A stretch of 62,000 nt of DNA, from positions 14,064,400 to 14,126,399 of the forward strand of contig NC_049988.1 of assembly GCF_000003815.2 (NCBI RefSeq), given 5' to 3'. The DNA is from Branchiostoma floridae (taxonomy: Eukaryota > Chordata > Leptocardii > Amphioxiformes > Branchiostomatidae). The stretch's first letter is position 1. Each line of letters opens with the position of its first letter. The position numbers and the translations under genes are program-made. Below the pieces are notes generated by a model. It did no database searches and was not told the origin of the DNA. It was given only the letters and a program-made list of their open reading frames with translations. Positions 23,601 through 38,600 of the stretch are shown here, piece after piece.

Positions 23601-26600
23601 GAGAACGGCCCTAACTCAGGAGAACCAGGTTTTCTATATATGGATAATATATGCAACTAGGTAGGGGCTAATTACAGCCCTGGACAGCAGAGTTTGTGGT
23701 ACACAGACTACCTTTCCATGTGTACCCCAGCCCCTTGAAATGATGCCACAAAACAGTGCTATCATGTCACCTTTGCTTGACACTGTAAATTCGTCCACAC
23801 TGTAATTAGCAAGACCATGATTTTGCAGTAGGGGGAAAAAGAGCTGTTTAGTTGACAGTGGACATTACTGAACAAATATTAAGTAGATTTTGTGCTGGAG
23901 ATAACCACAAAACCACAAACACTGCAGATGTTTACAGAAAAAGAACAAAGGCTCCTAACTGACCTTGACGTACACCTTGATCTTCCTTTCCTGCGTTCGT
24001 CCATTCCTCAGCCGCAGCTGCCCCTCGAAAGTGTTCTGGTCCAACCGTTGGTTGAAGAACACACGGGAATTCAGGTTGGCGTCGAGACGAGTCTTCTCTG
24101 CCTGAAGTTTGTAATCCACGGCTACAAGGAGGTCAAAATAACATGCTGTTAAGATAGATCACACCTCTTTTGCATAAAGGTTCAATCTGGGCCAATGAAA
24201 GTTGAGACAACATTTATGGAAATACTTAAAGAGAGTTAAGAATCAATGTATTGAAGCTTACCTTCCCGTATGTACTTGGTTAAGGTAAGTTTATCTTACC
24301 TACTAATCATTATCTTATAAAATACTACACCCCACCATGTACATCACATTGCAAGTGACAAAGTCATTGCTGGGCCTTCTCAATGCAAAGCAGCCAGAAA
24401 CAAGCTAACAAAGCCTCTATTTTAAGTATCCCTGTGTGTTATATTTTCTTTTTTTCCCTTCTAATCACAGACACTTTATTTCAGCCAAAGCCTTTAGGTA
24501 AATACTTGCTTACAAGACCACTTTGTCCAGTAAAAGCTATCCAATAGGCACATAGCATTTGGATTCAAATGTTAGAGGGAAGTGAAACAGGGAAGGAGGC
24601 CACAAACACATGGGGGAAATGACCATCGGCCACAAGGCAGCCATCCACGCCTGCGTATCTATGAAATACTCACTGAAACGGTCGAAGTATTCCGGTACAA
24701 CCACTGTCTCCCCAGCTTAGTAAGCACAAGGAATAAACAGTACAGGGAAGATATGGGAGGCTGTCTGGGACATGCTAGGAGTCAACGAAACTTCCAGCAA
24801 GCACCAGAACACACACTGTGCAGGGTTCAACAAGTTTGGAAAAACTTCACTGTCACGGCAGGATGTATACATGCACATGTACATGTATATGTACATGTAC
24901 ATGGTCATTTCCAATATGTATGTGGTCATTTCCAATAGCCCAAACAAACTTTTCATTGACCTGAAACTTTCAAATTTTTGATTATGTTTCTACCAAGAAA
25001 TACTTTTGAATGTATTTACATACTGGCTTATAAGACCAGTAAATATGTATGACGATTGCCAAATTGGTTAAGCACACAATGAGGTGCACTAGTCCAACTG
25101 GTGCCGTTGAGCTTACGAACTTGTTGCACACTGACACACACAAACACACACCACAGAAACATGACACAACAGTGATGGGTACAAACACATGGAAGGACAC
25201 AGGCTAGCTCAAAACACTTTAGATTACTTGTTTCCTGCTAATTTTTGACTCTAATAAAGTGCAGTGTGTGTACAAATGTAGCTCAGGACAGACAGATGGT
25301 GGAAAAGGGTGAGTTATTAGATTAGGACAGGATGGAAGGGCGCCATACGTACATGTAGATAATTCTTTAATTTGTAGCTGACGACACAGAGATGAGATTA
25401 TACATGATTCACCATGGTCACCCCTACAACTAGTTAACCTGTGCTACATTTATGGAGGAAGCACCAAGGCTCCCATTTTCACTGTCTTTCTACATCTGAG
25501 AATTTCAGATACTATACATGCAGATAGATATTATTAAGCAAAAGGTTACTGATTTAAACCAATGATATCGAGGAATGATCAGACATCTGTACAAGGCTTT
25601 ACTTACTTATTCTGTCATTCACTTCCCTGGCACGAGATGTGTAGGTGAGTTTCACAGTCACGTCGAAGCTGCAAAATAAAAAGTACCACAGGATGAAGAC
25701 TCTTTTAAAGAACAAGTAAGTTCCTTTTTCCGGCCACAGGGACAGGGGGTTGTTATATTATGTGTCTAGGTATTGGAAGGTGGGGCCCAACCCTCTGCCT
25801 TCTACCTCCTTTTACCTCCCAAACAGAAGTTTGGTACCCATTTTTACACCTAGGTGACATGAAGAAAGTCAGATTAAGTGCCTTTCCTAAAGACAAGACA
25901 CCTAGCAAGGAAATTCACGAATTAAATCCATGACCTCTTGATCTTGTGTCTGCTTAATGCCAGCCTAGCCATTTCACCTTTCAATATCACTATCTGTACC
26001 CATGTCCAACTAAAACTACAGCTCAAAGAGGAACTATACAACCCTACGATTGGAGCATCTCACATGCTCACTAATATATATAATTTGTTTTAGTTTTATA
26101 TATGTGTCTTATTTAGCCAGACATATATTAAAGACGGTATTGAGTGAACAAGTACTTACCAGATAAAACTGCTATTTCTTCCAATTCTGCACGCAGAGCC
26201 AGAGCTGAAGTCGTTGGGGTCAATGGTGCTGGGGCCTTCAAATGTTGCCTCCACAGTTACAACAGGTCTTGCCCTTTATAGGAAAAGCAAGATACATTGT
26301 TGTAAGAGGTTAGTCTTATGTACAAATACAGAAAGTCTAACTGAGGTGTGGTCCGCATGGGTTTAATCACACTGAAAGTGTAACTTGAAAGCCCGCATTG
26401 CTATTTCAAAGTCACACAGTATTGGAATTTTGTAAAAGATGCTGAAAAAGATACTGAAATTCAATTCAATTCTTTATTTTCAAAGTTAGAAATCATCTAT
26501 TATCATGCTACATGTATGTATTAAGTGGGACCTGTCCTTGATGCTGAACAGATCAACCCCTCCCCAAAACAGCCAGGGTCAGTAGATTTTTGCTGGGGTT

Positions 26601-29600
26601 GGTCAGATACATGAAACTGGGAACACCTTCCTTGACTTTACCTCAATTGAACAATGCATGTATCCAGAAAATAGGAGTAATCAACAAAACTCTCATGCTA
26701 TAAAAAGGCATATGAAAATGCTGTGCAACTCCAAGTCATAAACCTCTCTTTCAGAGCTCTAATCATCAGGTTCAGTACCATTACCTTGGTTGGTTTGCAA
26801 TTTTCAACGTTGGCTAGGTTCTCTTTTGCCGGGAAAGGGACTTTGTCGAGGAAGGGAGTTTCTCCCTGTCAATCCCTTCCTCAGCAAACTCCCTTTCCCG
26901 GCACAAGATAACCAATCCAACGTTGAAAATTGCGAACTATCCCCACCCCCAATAACAACAAGCCCCGTTCAAAGACAGCGACGGAGGCTAACCCTTACCT
27001 CAGTAGAACAATGTTTGCAGTCTGGTACGCCCCGACCAGCAGGTCCGAGTACCCATTGTCATCCATGTCCCTGCCTCCAGACAGGGAGTACCCGAACGTC
27101 TGGATGGAAGCGAAAGGCGTGGGGAAGTCTGTGGGGACGATCTTCTGCGAGGGTTTCCTCACGATGCCAGCGTTCTTGTCCCCACGGTACAGGTACACTG
27201 CCCCCATGCCACCCTCATCGTAAGGGGCGCCCACGGCCAGGTCTGTAGGGACACATTTCATCCTTGAAACGTCTAACTTTTGAACAACCAGAAGGGCATG
27301 ATTTTCTACAAAAATGCAGGATGTTTCCCCTCCGAGTTAATTGCCTTCTACGTTAACAATACAAGATTTTACCATGGTCAATATTGACCGAAGGAGGCCA
27401 TGTATACAGGTTTTGCTATCACAAACCTGTAATTGTGCTGGAACAGGACTGGTAATATTTTGCTCATATTTGCTTAAGCTACTATTTTGCTTATATTTAC
27501 TGGGACAATAACTTGAATAAGCTGATGTCAACTGCAGTTCTAAACTCTGATTGGTTCATGGCATAATAATAATAAGAAGAACACATCAGCAAAAACAATA
27601 TGTCTCCTTTTGGGGGAAAGCATACCTAATAATATCAAAGCTCTGCCTTCTGAAACAATCCAGGAAAGAAAGGACGATTTCAATTCCTACTTACCATAGT
27701 ATCCATCCCTATCTACATCTCCGGCATTGGCCAACGCAAAGCCAAACAGTGAGTCTGTGGGTCCAAGCAGCTTTATGGGTTCTACGTTCTTCATCCCGCG
27801 TTGGTCGTTCATGTAGATGAAGACTGCGCCCCCGACTTTGGTGTTCTTGGCGTCGAAGTAGAACGGTGCTCCTACTGCAAGATCTGGCCACCTGAACAGA
27901 ACACAAAAAGTAAACCCCTTTATCAATATTCACTTAGACAGAACTTTGTAATATGTAATTGCCCATCTGTACATGCAAAGACCAGAATAATTTCACTTGC
28001 AGATTCAGGAGGACTAAAGGAAAAATAATGTTTCATTGGGCAGTTAGGCCACACCAATTTAATTTCTTGGTTCACGGATTTTTTCATAAAAAATATGGAG
28101 CGAGAGGGCGAAATAAAAATAAAAATAAAAATTGTAAAATGGTTGGGGTAAAGGTGACGGCTAATCCAAAACATAAAGAAAAAAAGTTTTCAGCTTGAAA
28201 AAAGTACAAAAACACCATTACTGTACATTAACAGCACCTGTACTCACACTTTAAGGAGCTTATAATATAAAGGCCAATTTGCTACACCAGAAAGTTGGTG
28301 AATGGTTTCATTAACGGTGAAAATTTGCTGAGTGGTAATTTTTATTTTTATTTTTTTTCTCCAAAAAAATAGGAGCGAGCGAATCCGTGAACCAAGAAAT
28401 TAAATTGGTGTGGCCTTAGTTGTCAATAAAGTGAAAGCAGCTGAATATTAGGGAGAGATTGAAGTAACAATTTTGATTATATTTTCCATAACTTCCCTAA
28501 GAAATGGCGACAGAATTTAATGAGTTCCCAAAGGCTATTTGGCTAATCCCCAGGTAGATTTACCAGTGGCATTAAATAGTACTGTAAATGTTTTAAGTTC
28601 GCGGGGATTTAATTTCGCGGTAGCGGGAAAAAGGACTTTTCGCGGTGGATTTAAGTTCGCGGTAACACCATAGACTGCATTCTAATATCATTATAGAAAA
28701 ATGTTCGCGGTGGTTTTAAATTCGCGGTGAAGTGGTCACCGCGAAAACCGCGAACATTAATCCACCGCGAACATTTCTGCATTTACAGTATCAAAGCTGG
28801 GTACTCCTAGAGTTCAGCTGGCCAAAGGGAGTCATCAGCCACTGGATAGCCAAACACACTCCTAGGCCGGCTTCACTCCTCTGGCAGCTTCTGATACTAC
28901 ATGTATCTTATGCTACTGTAGAATCTGCTTGGAGATTAATTTTGAAACTTTCACCATCCACTTACGTGTCAAAGTTCAGGTCCACAGATGCCACGGAGAA
29001 TCCAAAGGAGGAAGCTAGCCATTCGGACTTCAGGACCAGCCGAGTCACAAACTTTCCCGCCTCCTTCCCAAAGAACAGGACGGCCCCTCTACTGTTCGCC
29101 CTCGGCGCTCCTGACACATAGTCTGTCCTGTTTTTAGCCAGGAACCTGCCAGATGTGATGGCCCAGCCTAGAGTAGTGATGAGGGGGGGGGGGGGATTCA
29201 AACGCACAAATTAGTGATAAGACATCACTAGTACTGCAAGTCAGCAAGATAGCAATACAGCCCAATCTTTGGAGCAATGGCTGCTGTTTGTAATATCATC
29301 AAAGACTTTGAAACAGTAGGATGAAGCATTATGTCTTGTATACCAAAAAGATGTCTTGTGAACTTCCACTTTGAAATATAGACAACTGTTGTGAAATACA
29401 AATGCCGGCTAGGTAAAATAAGACTCTATACTATATACTACAAAGTTTCTCAACAAGTAACACATTTTGTTTAAATGTGATATGAAGTGTAGGATTTGCT
29501 TTAAAAACATGCTATGAGCAGATCTCACTATTAGCACCTCTCTTCATCTACTTTGCCATATCATACATAAAATATTAACTATGGTATGCAAATTGAAAGC

Positions 29601-32600
29601 AAGCATAGTAACCAACAATATTCTCCAAGAATTTAAATACTCTTTAATGATAACAATGGCTGTTATAAAATGAGTCACACCATTCTCGTGTTGGAGGAAG
29701 AACAAATGGGTGAACAGTGTGTACATGTAGTGCACACAAAACAGTGAAGATTATCATTAATTGTTTTAACCAGAGCAGCACATACCATGAATATCATCAT
29801 CACAGAAAAAATTATACTGACCTACTACTACTTACAGCACTACTTAAAGCAAATCAAAATAAGAAAGGCAACAAGTCCTCTTCCAAGGAAAATAGCATTT
29901 CTATATGTATTTGCCATTTCGTATACCAAGAAATGAAATGGAATACAATCTCTAGTAGACACTTCTAGGCAACATACATGTAGCAACATGCAGTGGGCAA
30001 ACTGTTAGTAAATGGGGGCTACAATCCCTGTACATGTACATGCCCCCATAGATCATGCATGTCGCACTCCATGCCTGAATGGAGGGTTACCTAGGTAGCT
30101 GTTCCTCGGGATCTGTGTAGCTGATGGACAGAACAAGAGAGAACAAGAAAGATGGATGAAGAGAGAACACTATGATAGAAACAGCTGATAGGCTGGGTTG
30201 GGGGGAGGGGGGTATACGTAATTCGTAAGGCAAGCAGTCAGTCATAAACATCAACACAATGAGTAGACTGACCACTGACCATAAAAAACAAATCAAGAGA
30301 TAAAAAGACAGCAAATTGGGATAAGAAGTCACTTGGGTCAAAGGATGAAACAATGTATAGACTGACCACTGGCCATATAAAAAACAAATCAAGAGATAAA
30401 AAGGCAGCAACTTGGGGTAAGAAGTAAAAGGTGACATAAGTCCTGATGAACTGAGGAGATGACTGGGAGGATAACAGCTACATTGACCTGTCATTTAGAA
30501 AGGTCTTAGTGGGTACTTATGATACAAACACAGCTCAGAGTACAATAATACATGTATAATGAAACAGGGATGACAATAACCATGTAATGACAAAACATGT
30601 TGACATGAAACGATACAACAGACTACAACAATTTTTTTATGTCTTGTGTCTTTTATCCAATGATCAAAAATAAGTCTTGAAGTCTCTGAAAGATTCAATG
30701 CTTTAAGAGAACACAGATGCAGTTCTTTGAATGGTATCAACATTAAAATTTAATCAAGTAAATGCTTAAAATTCTTGTGTATCTTATGTAGAGATTTAAG
30801 TATAGATCAGTTTTTTACATTTTCTAATCCTTTCGGAATTTCATGCCAACATAGCTGGTCACACATGAGGACAACAAATGATTAACTATAAAACAGTCAG
30901 TGTAAGAAAGGACAGTCATGATCAGACAATAAAACAATGATAGTCCAGTTAACAATACAAGTAATTGTGGTATGAACAGATTGCCCCTTTCAACACTGTA
31001 CCCTGCCGGACTGTACCATTCGTGAGGGGGGTAGATTATTCTAAACTAAGTAAACTAACATTGGTAATATTAACTCTTCTTTGATTCAAAAAAAGAAACT
31101 ACAGAAAAATACTGGAAGAATCAAATCATCTGAAGATAAGATAAACATTTACATGTGTAACTCTTTTTTTAAAGATATGAGGGGTGATCAATATGTTCAA
31201 GAATTACCATATTTGAATGAATTAGAACTTACTGATATGTGTGATTAAGTGTTGGTCGATCAATTTATTTCTATATCTCATACGTGTACACTGAAAAGAT
31301 CAAATTTAAATACAGAGGTAAAGGGTACAGTGTAGGGTTGTAGAGTAGACAGAGAGAATCTGCAGTGTTGACAGGACAGGTGGTACTGTTACCTTCACGT
31401 TCAGGTAATACAGGTACTCCAGTAGCAGCTGAGGTAAGCAGTTAGATAGAGGCAAAGGAGGGAGGTCCAATGGCAAGTCAAGCAAGTTAGGAAAAGTAAG
31501 GAGAAACCATAGGGCTAGAAACTGTCAACGGTATGTTGTAGTTTTTTTCACACAACACTTTGGAATTTGTCTACAAAACATAGCTTTGGTATAGATTTGA
31601 TAATAGCATTGAGCAGACAATAGCTTCAATGCTACCACAAATTATTGAAAACGATCACATTTGACAAGTTTGGCCAAAGTCAAAAGGAGATTTGAAAATA
31701 AAATGACGTAGAAAATGAGGTAAAAGCAAGACTGTAGGCTTTTATTTAGAATGGACCACTGTTGACCAAAGGTTTCTAGCCCTGTGAGTTAAAGCACACA
31801 ACTCAGAAAAGTTGACAAGTAAACAGAGCCAAGCATGGACAGAGTGAAGGCATACAGTTACAGTCATAGCACAGGAACAATAGAGAGGTATGGTTGAGCT
31901 GTGACAGTCAATCTCAAGCAAAATAACATAATACATCAGTGTTTGATATGAAAAATTCCAAAGCATAGACTTTTCTTTTTACTGTAATACTCTCTTACTG
32001 AGCATTCCCATCCATGTAACATGTAGAGGAGTTCTTGTAAGACCTTTTTTTCTAAAACTTAAGTGAAAGCAGCACTTTCAATCATATGTATCTTTACGGG
32101 ATGTAACATTGGTAACCAAAATAGAACAATCCTTGTTGTAGTGTAGTCCAAACTTCCATTTTCGAATATCAAAAAGGCTAACAGATTGACCATGGCTGTC
32201 ACAGCTCAACCATGCCTAGTAAAGCAAAATATTCTGGATGTTAGAATCCAGGATAGAGAGATCATAGCAGTAATTGAAAAACAGACATTATTAATCAAAG
32301 ACAAACAATACAGATTATAGAGCACAGCAATGACAAATGAATAGTATGACATAGTCTGGGAGTCAGAAAATGTTGCAGAGCAAAGAGAAACCATAGTGAA
32401 ATGATGACCACACATTCTGCAGACTGTATGAATGTAGAATGCAGACTGTAGTGCAGGTAAGTCAATGGCAGTGAGGTTCAACAGCAGGTTGTTTTGTGGA
32501 GCATCTTGCTGTCCCATACATCTTACTTATATTAAACCATAAAACGTTTCTATCATATTTGAGCTAATCTCCGTATAGAGATCACATCATGGGCCTCTGT

Positions 32601-35600
32601 AACTCCAAGACACTGTAACTTTATGTTACAACTTGTCTAGTTTTCTATGAGATCTGTTTCTATTCTCCCTAAATCTTGTACCCATATAGAAGTTCCAGCC
32701 AAACAATGGAAACATATCTAATCTGTTTCTAGACTCCCCAAAATTTGTACCCATCCTTACCTAGGTAGCTGTTTCTGGGCACCCCAGCCACCTCCAAGTC
32801 CTCCGGGCTCTTGTACATGTTCAGGTCTGAGCTCTGGTCGGTGACGTCGGTGGCAAACAGGACACCTGCAAGGGACAACAGGGGGGTAAACGTAGATCAT
32901 AAAGATACATAGTCACTAGAAAAGCAACATTTTTGAAAAAAAAAAATGCAGGATGTTTGCGAAGGAAAAAGAGAGGAAAAATCGCAAGAAAAGATACAAC
33001 AAGAAAGACGAGGCATTGGTGAGCCCCCCTCCACACACGGACCGTATGTGGTCTACGGTCGGTAGCGACCCACACGTCTTTTGAGTGCAAGTAAAAAATA
33101 AAAATAAAAAAGGCGTGTAAAACGAACGATGCCCTGTTATCGAGATGAATACGTTGTAGATACAAGATACATGTCTAAAATGGAGAATAAAAAAAACTTC
33201 CCCTGCGGGATACGCCCTCCAGCGTGTGATGCTGTTTGACTCCCCACTATGCCACGCTGCATTACAAAACTTACGGTGGATTTTTAACCTTATTACGTTA
33301 GACTGCACAATTCGGACAGGCAGGTTTCAGTCCTGTGCGTTCATTGGTTTATTCGATGACAAGCCTACAGTTTCAGCCAATTAAAAAGCTGCATTTCACA
33401 GCCAAAGACTTTGTCATCTGTGTTTTCATTGGATCCCGGTTTGAGCAAGCGTTTTTTTGATACGTTTACATGTGACGTGTCTTCGACAAAAGTCCTTTTG
33501 TGGCCAATCAAAAAGCTGGAAACATACAGAGCACGATTGAGCCCAAGCTTTTCCTGCGTTTTGGAAGAAGATCTGAGGAAAAACAATATGTTTGCTGCTT
33601 CCGCAAACATAATAAATATATGAAATTTTGAACAGGAGGGAAAAGGAGAAGTAACAGAGAAAGTAGAAAAGAATGCAGGGAAGAAATGGAAGAAGGGAAT
33701 GTACGGAAGGAGTGAAGAATAACAAAGGGAAGTAACGGAAGAGAAGGGGGAGAGGTATCAATGGAAATGCATCTAAGTTCGCTAGGATTTAATTTTGCGA
33801 AAGCAGGCAAAAGGACTGATCGCGATGGTTTCAAGTTCGAGGTAGCACCATGCACTGTAGTCTCTTACCGCCATGGAAAAAAATGTTCACGGTGGTTTTA
33901 AGTTTGTGGTGAATTGGCAATGCGAAAACCATGACCATAAAACCACCATGGAAATCTCTGCATTTACAGTAATGGAAATACAAAGGAAGTCACCAGCACT
34001 GTAATCACAAATCCTTACCCATCCAGTAGTAAGACCCTGGCGCTCCAAAAATGACGTCCTTGTCGTCCTCAGAGAATCCACCGGCCGTTCCAGCCTGGCA
34101 GTACCCGTACTCCTGGTGTCCATCCCCGTACCCCTGGCATGGCGTCCACTGCCCCTGGCTGCTGTGGGTGTCATCTAGTCCCAGCTGATTGGTCAGTTGG
34201 AAGCACTTCCCGAGGCCCCAGCTGGCGTCCCTGTTGGGAACGCTCATGTACCTGTGTGCACACGTCTGCGGAGAAATGTATACAGTTAGACCTAGCTAAT
34301 GTGACCACTTTTTTTGGTGATCAATTGTCCAAACCAACTTTTCACTTTGGATTTTTTTCACTTTGGATTTTTATTTCCAGCAATGGAATTCTTTTGTTAT
34401 TGGCTCTATTTTTCTGTGTTGACCAATTCTTTATGCCACGACTGTGAAAAGTACCAGCAACAAGTATATCAAAATCTCACTCATAAAAAATCTAACTTGC
34501 CCGATCAGACAAGTAGGGTAGGACATGCACTTACCCGATCAGCACTTTCACTTGCCCTGCACAATCGGGCTAGTGGACATGTCCAACCCTGCTGTCTGAG
34601 GCAATTACTTACTAGCACTTTTCCTCCAACGTTGTTCATCGTTTCCACGTTGACTCCCAGCCACTGTAGGGTTTTGTTTTCTTTGCTGCTTGCATCTGAA
34701 GTGGCCAGGGGAGAGTGGAATCAATACAACATAAACACTCTTTACAACTTTCACAAAGTATAAACATCAATGTAACTGTATAAAATAGCCCTATTAGATA
34801 CAAAATAACCACAGCACCTTCCAGATTAAAGCCTTCGAAGGAAAAGAGTTTTAGCTTCAACTGGCAAAGTAACAAAGTCAGTGATCCTCACACAATACAG
34901 ATTCTAAACTTGACACAAGTTATAGCTTAAACTGACAGAACTACTATATCGCCACATGTACCGTGCATCAGCGCCCCCTACTCCTGCAGTACCACTCACC
35001 TGTATCGTCCACCCTGAGCTGGATGCAGTCGTTGACCCTGGTTGACATAGGACATCTGTACAAGGCACCTGGCTGGATGGTGTTCTGTTGGTAAATGTTG
35101 TCGTCCATGGGCGCTCCTGCCAATAATCTGGAAACAAAAAACATCAATTTTAGGTAACAATAATCTACTTCGTGCCATTTATTGGACTTGCAATGTTGAC
35201 TTTTCTTCAGATTTAGATATGCATTAACAAAGTCATGGGTAGGTAGAAATGTCCTTTTGATGACAAGATGAACAAAGAAGGATTATCTATACATGTATTT
35301 ACAAAGATATATGTATGGAAACTACGAATTTGCATGTGGGGAATTTTTATCAATTGCAATAACCAGCAGAGCAGACTTCTAAATGGGAAGGGCCCTGGTT
35401 GGTCAATATTTACTCCACTTTCTACCCTGCGTATACACCTTTCTCACGCGGCAGCCATGATAGATCAAAGAAGAGGTCAATGAGGCAAACAGACAAAACT
35501 TATTTCTAAAATCAGGTTCCATTTAGTTTTCCCCCAAACCACACAAATTTTCATGATATAAGATAGAATAATAATAAATATTACAAGAAGTGTTATGCAC

Positions 35601-38600
35601 CGAAAGATGTAGCAATTCAGAGTAGTGTAGACTGACCCCATAGTCCCTTAAGAGATGCAAAATAAAAACATAATAATGCAAATTTTTAACGAATTTGCAG
35701 CCATTCACTTATTGGTCGATTTCCTAATTGGCAGGCTACGATTGGTCGAACTGCTAATTATGATGGACAGCCTTTTGTTTGCCACATTGAACTCGTTTTA
35801 GATCTATCATGGCCGCCGCGTGAGAAAGGTGTATCACACCAATAAATCCTAATTTAAGTGGTAAGGCAATATTGAAAGTCTTTTGTGCTTAAAATCCCCA
35901 GGTGAGGGATTTAGAGGTGTGATCCTTCTCACCTTTGCTATCTAGTCCCAGAGGTAGTTAGAGCGCTATGTGGGGTAACTGAGCCTTAGGGAGAAACCCA
36001 ATACATGTAGTAATGTTACAGATCATGTCTCACTTTTCAATGTTGTCACAATCTAACATTATTTTGTTACCAATATGTTTTGCTAGGATACGATTTGATG
36101 TTCCTTTTCTAAATGTATGTGATAAAACATGGGTTTGCTTTTTTCCAGATAAAACATAAATAAAAGGATAAGAAAAGCAGGCCATTACGAAATCCATACC
36201 TATTATCATTAAATTCCGACTCTTATCATTACATTTCAACCAAGGTACAGTACATGCATATACATGTACGTACATTTGGTATATTTACATGTAGATACAG
36301 GAAATATTAATGATAAATGTTTATCTATGGTATTTTGCATTGCACTTTTCTACTATGGCATCATTGTGATTGATATGTCTACATTATCTCCGAAGCAATT
36401 CATTCTAATTATGGCAGGACATTAAAGTATCATAATAAAAAATGTCGTCCACTGTATAGGAAGTATCAATCATGTAAAACCACTTTGCAATAGGCACCTA
36501 CGTGCAAATGCAGGAAAGGAAAACAACAAAAGGCTTTTGTCATTACAATGACTTTAAAAGGCCTTCTGCGGAGGCTATTGTACACATTACTGCTGAGGTG
36601 GAAATGGTTATTTTGATCAAATTGCAACCATCAATCTTATTTTTTCTGCATTGTGGTGAAAACAGGAAATAAATACATTAAATCAAGATGGGAAAGTGAC
36701 TGTTTTATTGTTAGTAATTCACCGCTGCAAGCTTTTTATGGAAGCTTGATAACATATGCAAAACTACAGAGGTTCTCTTCTATCAAAATCTGATGAAAGA
36801 GTTTGTAAATTTCCAGATTTTTTTTTTTACTTTTTGGGGTTCATAATACACTTTTGCTGGTCTTTTTTAGTACTGGGTCGCTTGTGCTGCCGGGCCCACA
36901 GAGAGCCTGCTATGGAGGCTAGTCTTGTAAGTTCCAATGGTTTCACTTTTTCTACCAATATTGTTGTTTTTTGTGTACCCTTTTTCAATTGTGATCTCTT
37001 TACAAATTTGAGTAAGGGCTGGTCAACTTAGTGCATATATCGTGATTATAGCTTTACACATCCCGAAACCCCAATGACAAACCACCACTGAAATGGGCCA
37101 CTTTGAAGATAAATGCTAGGTTTGATGCAGTGTGATGGGTTTGAGCCTGCTGTGGTCGGCAGATACAGTTTGGAGCCTCCCTGAGGGACTGTGGGACTCC
37201 CATCAGGGATAATGGTCACATCTCATGCAAAACATTAAAATTTCATCCGCCATGCTTAGCATCCATACACGTGTCCCTTTTCATCTAAAATAGTGGTGCA
37301 AAGTGATATACTGTTCATGAATATACAATATCTGTCATAGTCTTTTAGTATCATTTTTTGTATTTTGTATGATGTGATACTATAGTAAATCAATCATCAT
37401 CATCCACTGTCCATCATGGTTACACTTTCAAATTAGAATGCTGACCATAATACAAATACTGTGAATCAATATAGATCTATTTTTGTAGGGACTGAAGTTC
37501 TTGGTAGGAGGGAAAAGGTAGTTTTATCAGAGTTAACGTTTGTGGTTAAAACAATAATTGTACAGTAGTAATACAAAGTGTTACTATTTTTCAGTGGAAA
37601 GGTTACCACGAAAACCATGTTTTGTGGTAACTGGTAACAGCGTACCCTGGTCAGTACAGCAATAAGCAAAACGTAACTTCTAACAGCATAGACGAAAATT
37701 CACACTTTCAAATTTTCTGAAATCAGAAGGATCACAAAGGGTTTACCAAAGTGTCACTCTACAAAGCTCAACATCTAACTGCAAACACCTGAACACATTG
37801 TACTAACTACCTCTGGGACTTGGGGAGGGGGGGTGTCATGAATGTGTATGAACTTCAGATGAATGGCAATATTAGAATCCTGTCATGACAGGGTAATTTG
37901 TACCCTCTATGGGTAAGGGGAAATCGTTCTGATCTGTATGTACACAATTGTCTTGCTGGCGTCTGGGGACCAGACATATGCTTATGTTTGATTGTGTATC
38001 AACCGTGCAACTTTAATATGCCTGGTAACTGAATGTTTGCATGTGTATTGTACATTTTTTCTGACAACTTGTTCTACTTTGAACTTTCTATGTTATTCCT
38101 TTCCTATATATAAAGTGCACTACTTGCATAATTGTATGCCATAATGAAACCACTCTAATAAAGTAATATGTCATATATTTCATCATAATGAAGGCTGATG
38201 ATTTCAATCAGGAACTTTCACTTTTAATCTATGTGCAGATGGAGGACATACAATGCACACATGTCTTTAAATACAACATATCAATCGAGACAGAAGAATC
38301 TTTCTCTTTCATAGAAAGTAGCCATTTTTTGTATTGTGGCAGATTTACAAAAGAACCAGCTATATGTAACAAAGCTGTATTTTTTCAATCACATTATGAC
38401 AAATGATTTTTCTGTACATTTTCAGTTCAAAGAAATTTCTCCCAATAGTGCAATGTTGCCAGCATAAAATACATTGTCAGAAATTACTTTTCATTCCAAT
38501 GATCATTTTATATTTTCCTTCATGATTGAATGAATTGGATTAATTTGAAATACCAGATACATGTAATAAAATCATAACCCGCATATATTGTATGTCTATC

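Larger units (their letters stand above)
29168..32760. other. Integrin intron 5 (3.6 kb) with alternative microexons
   Basis: Contains candidate microexons 5b and 5c and a ~95-bp tandem duplication (30264-30435). GGTTGAGCTGTGACAG near 31890 recurs as its inverse near 32195. No other coding signal seen. Confidence 0.6.
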
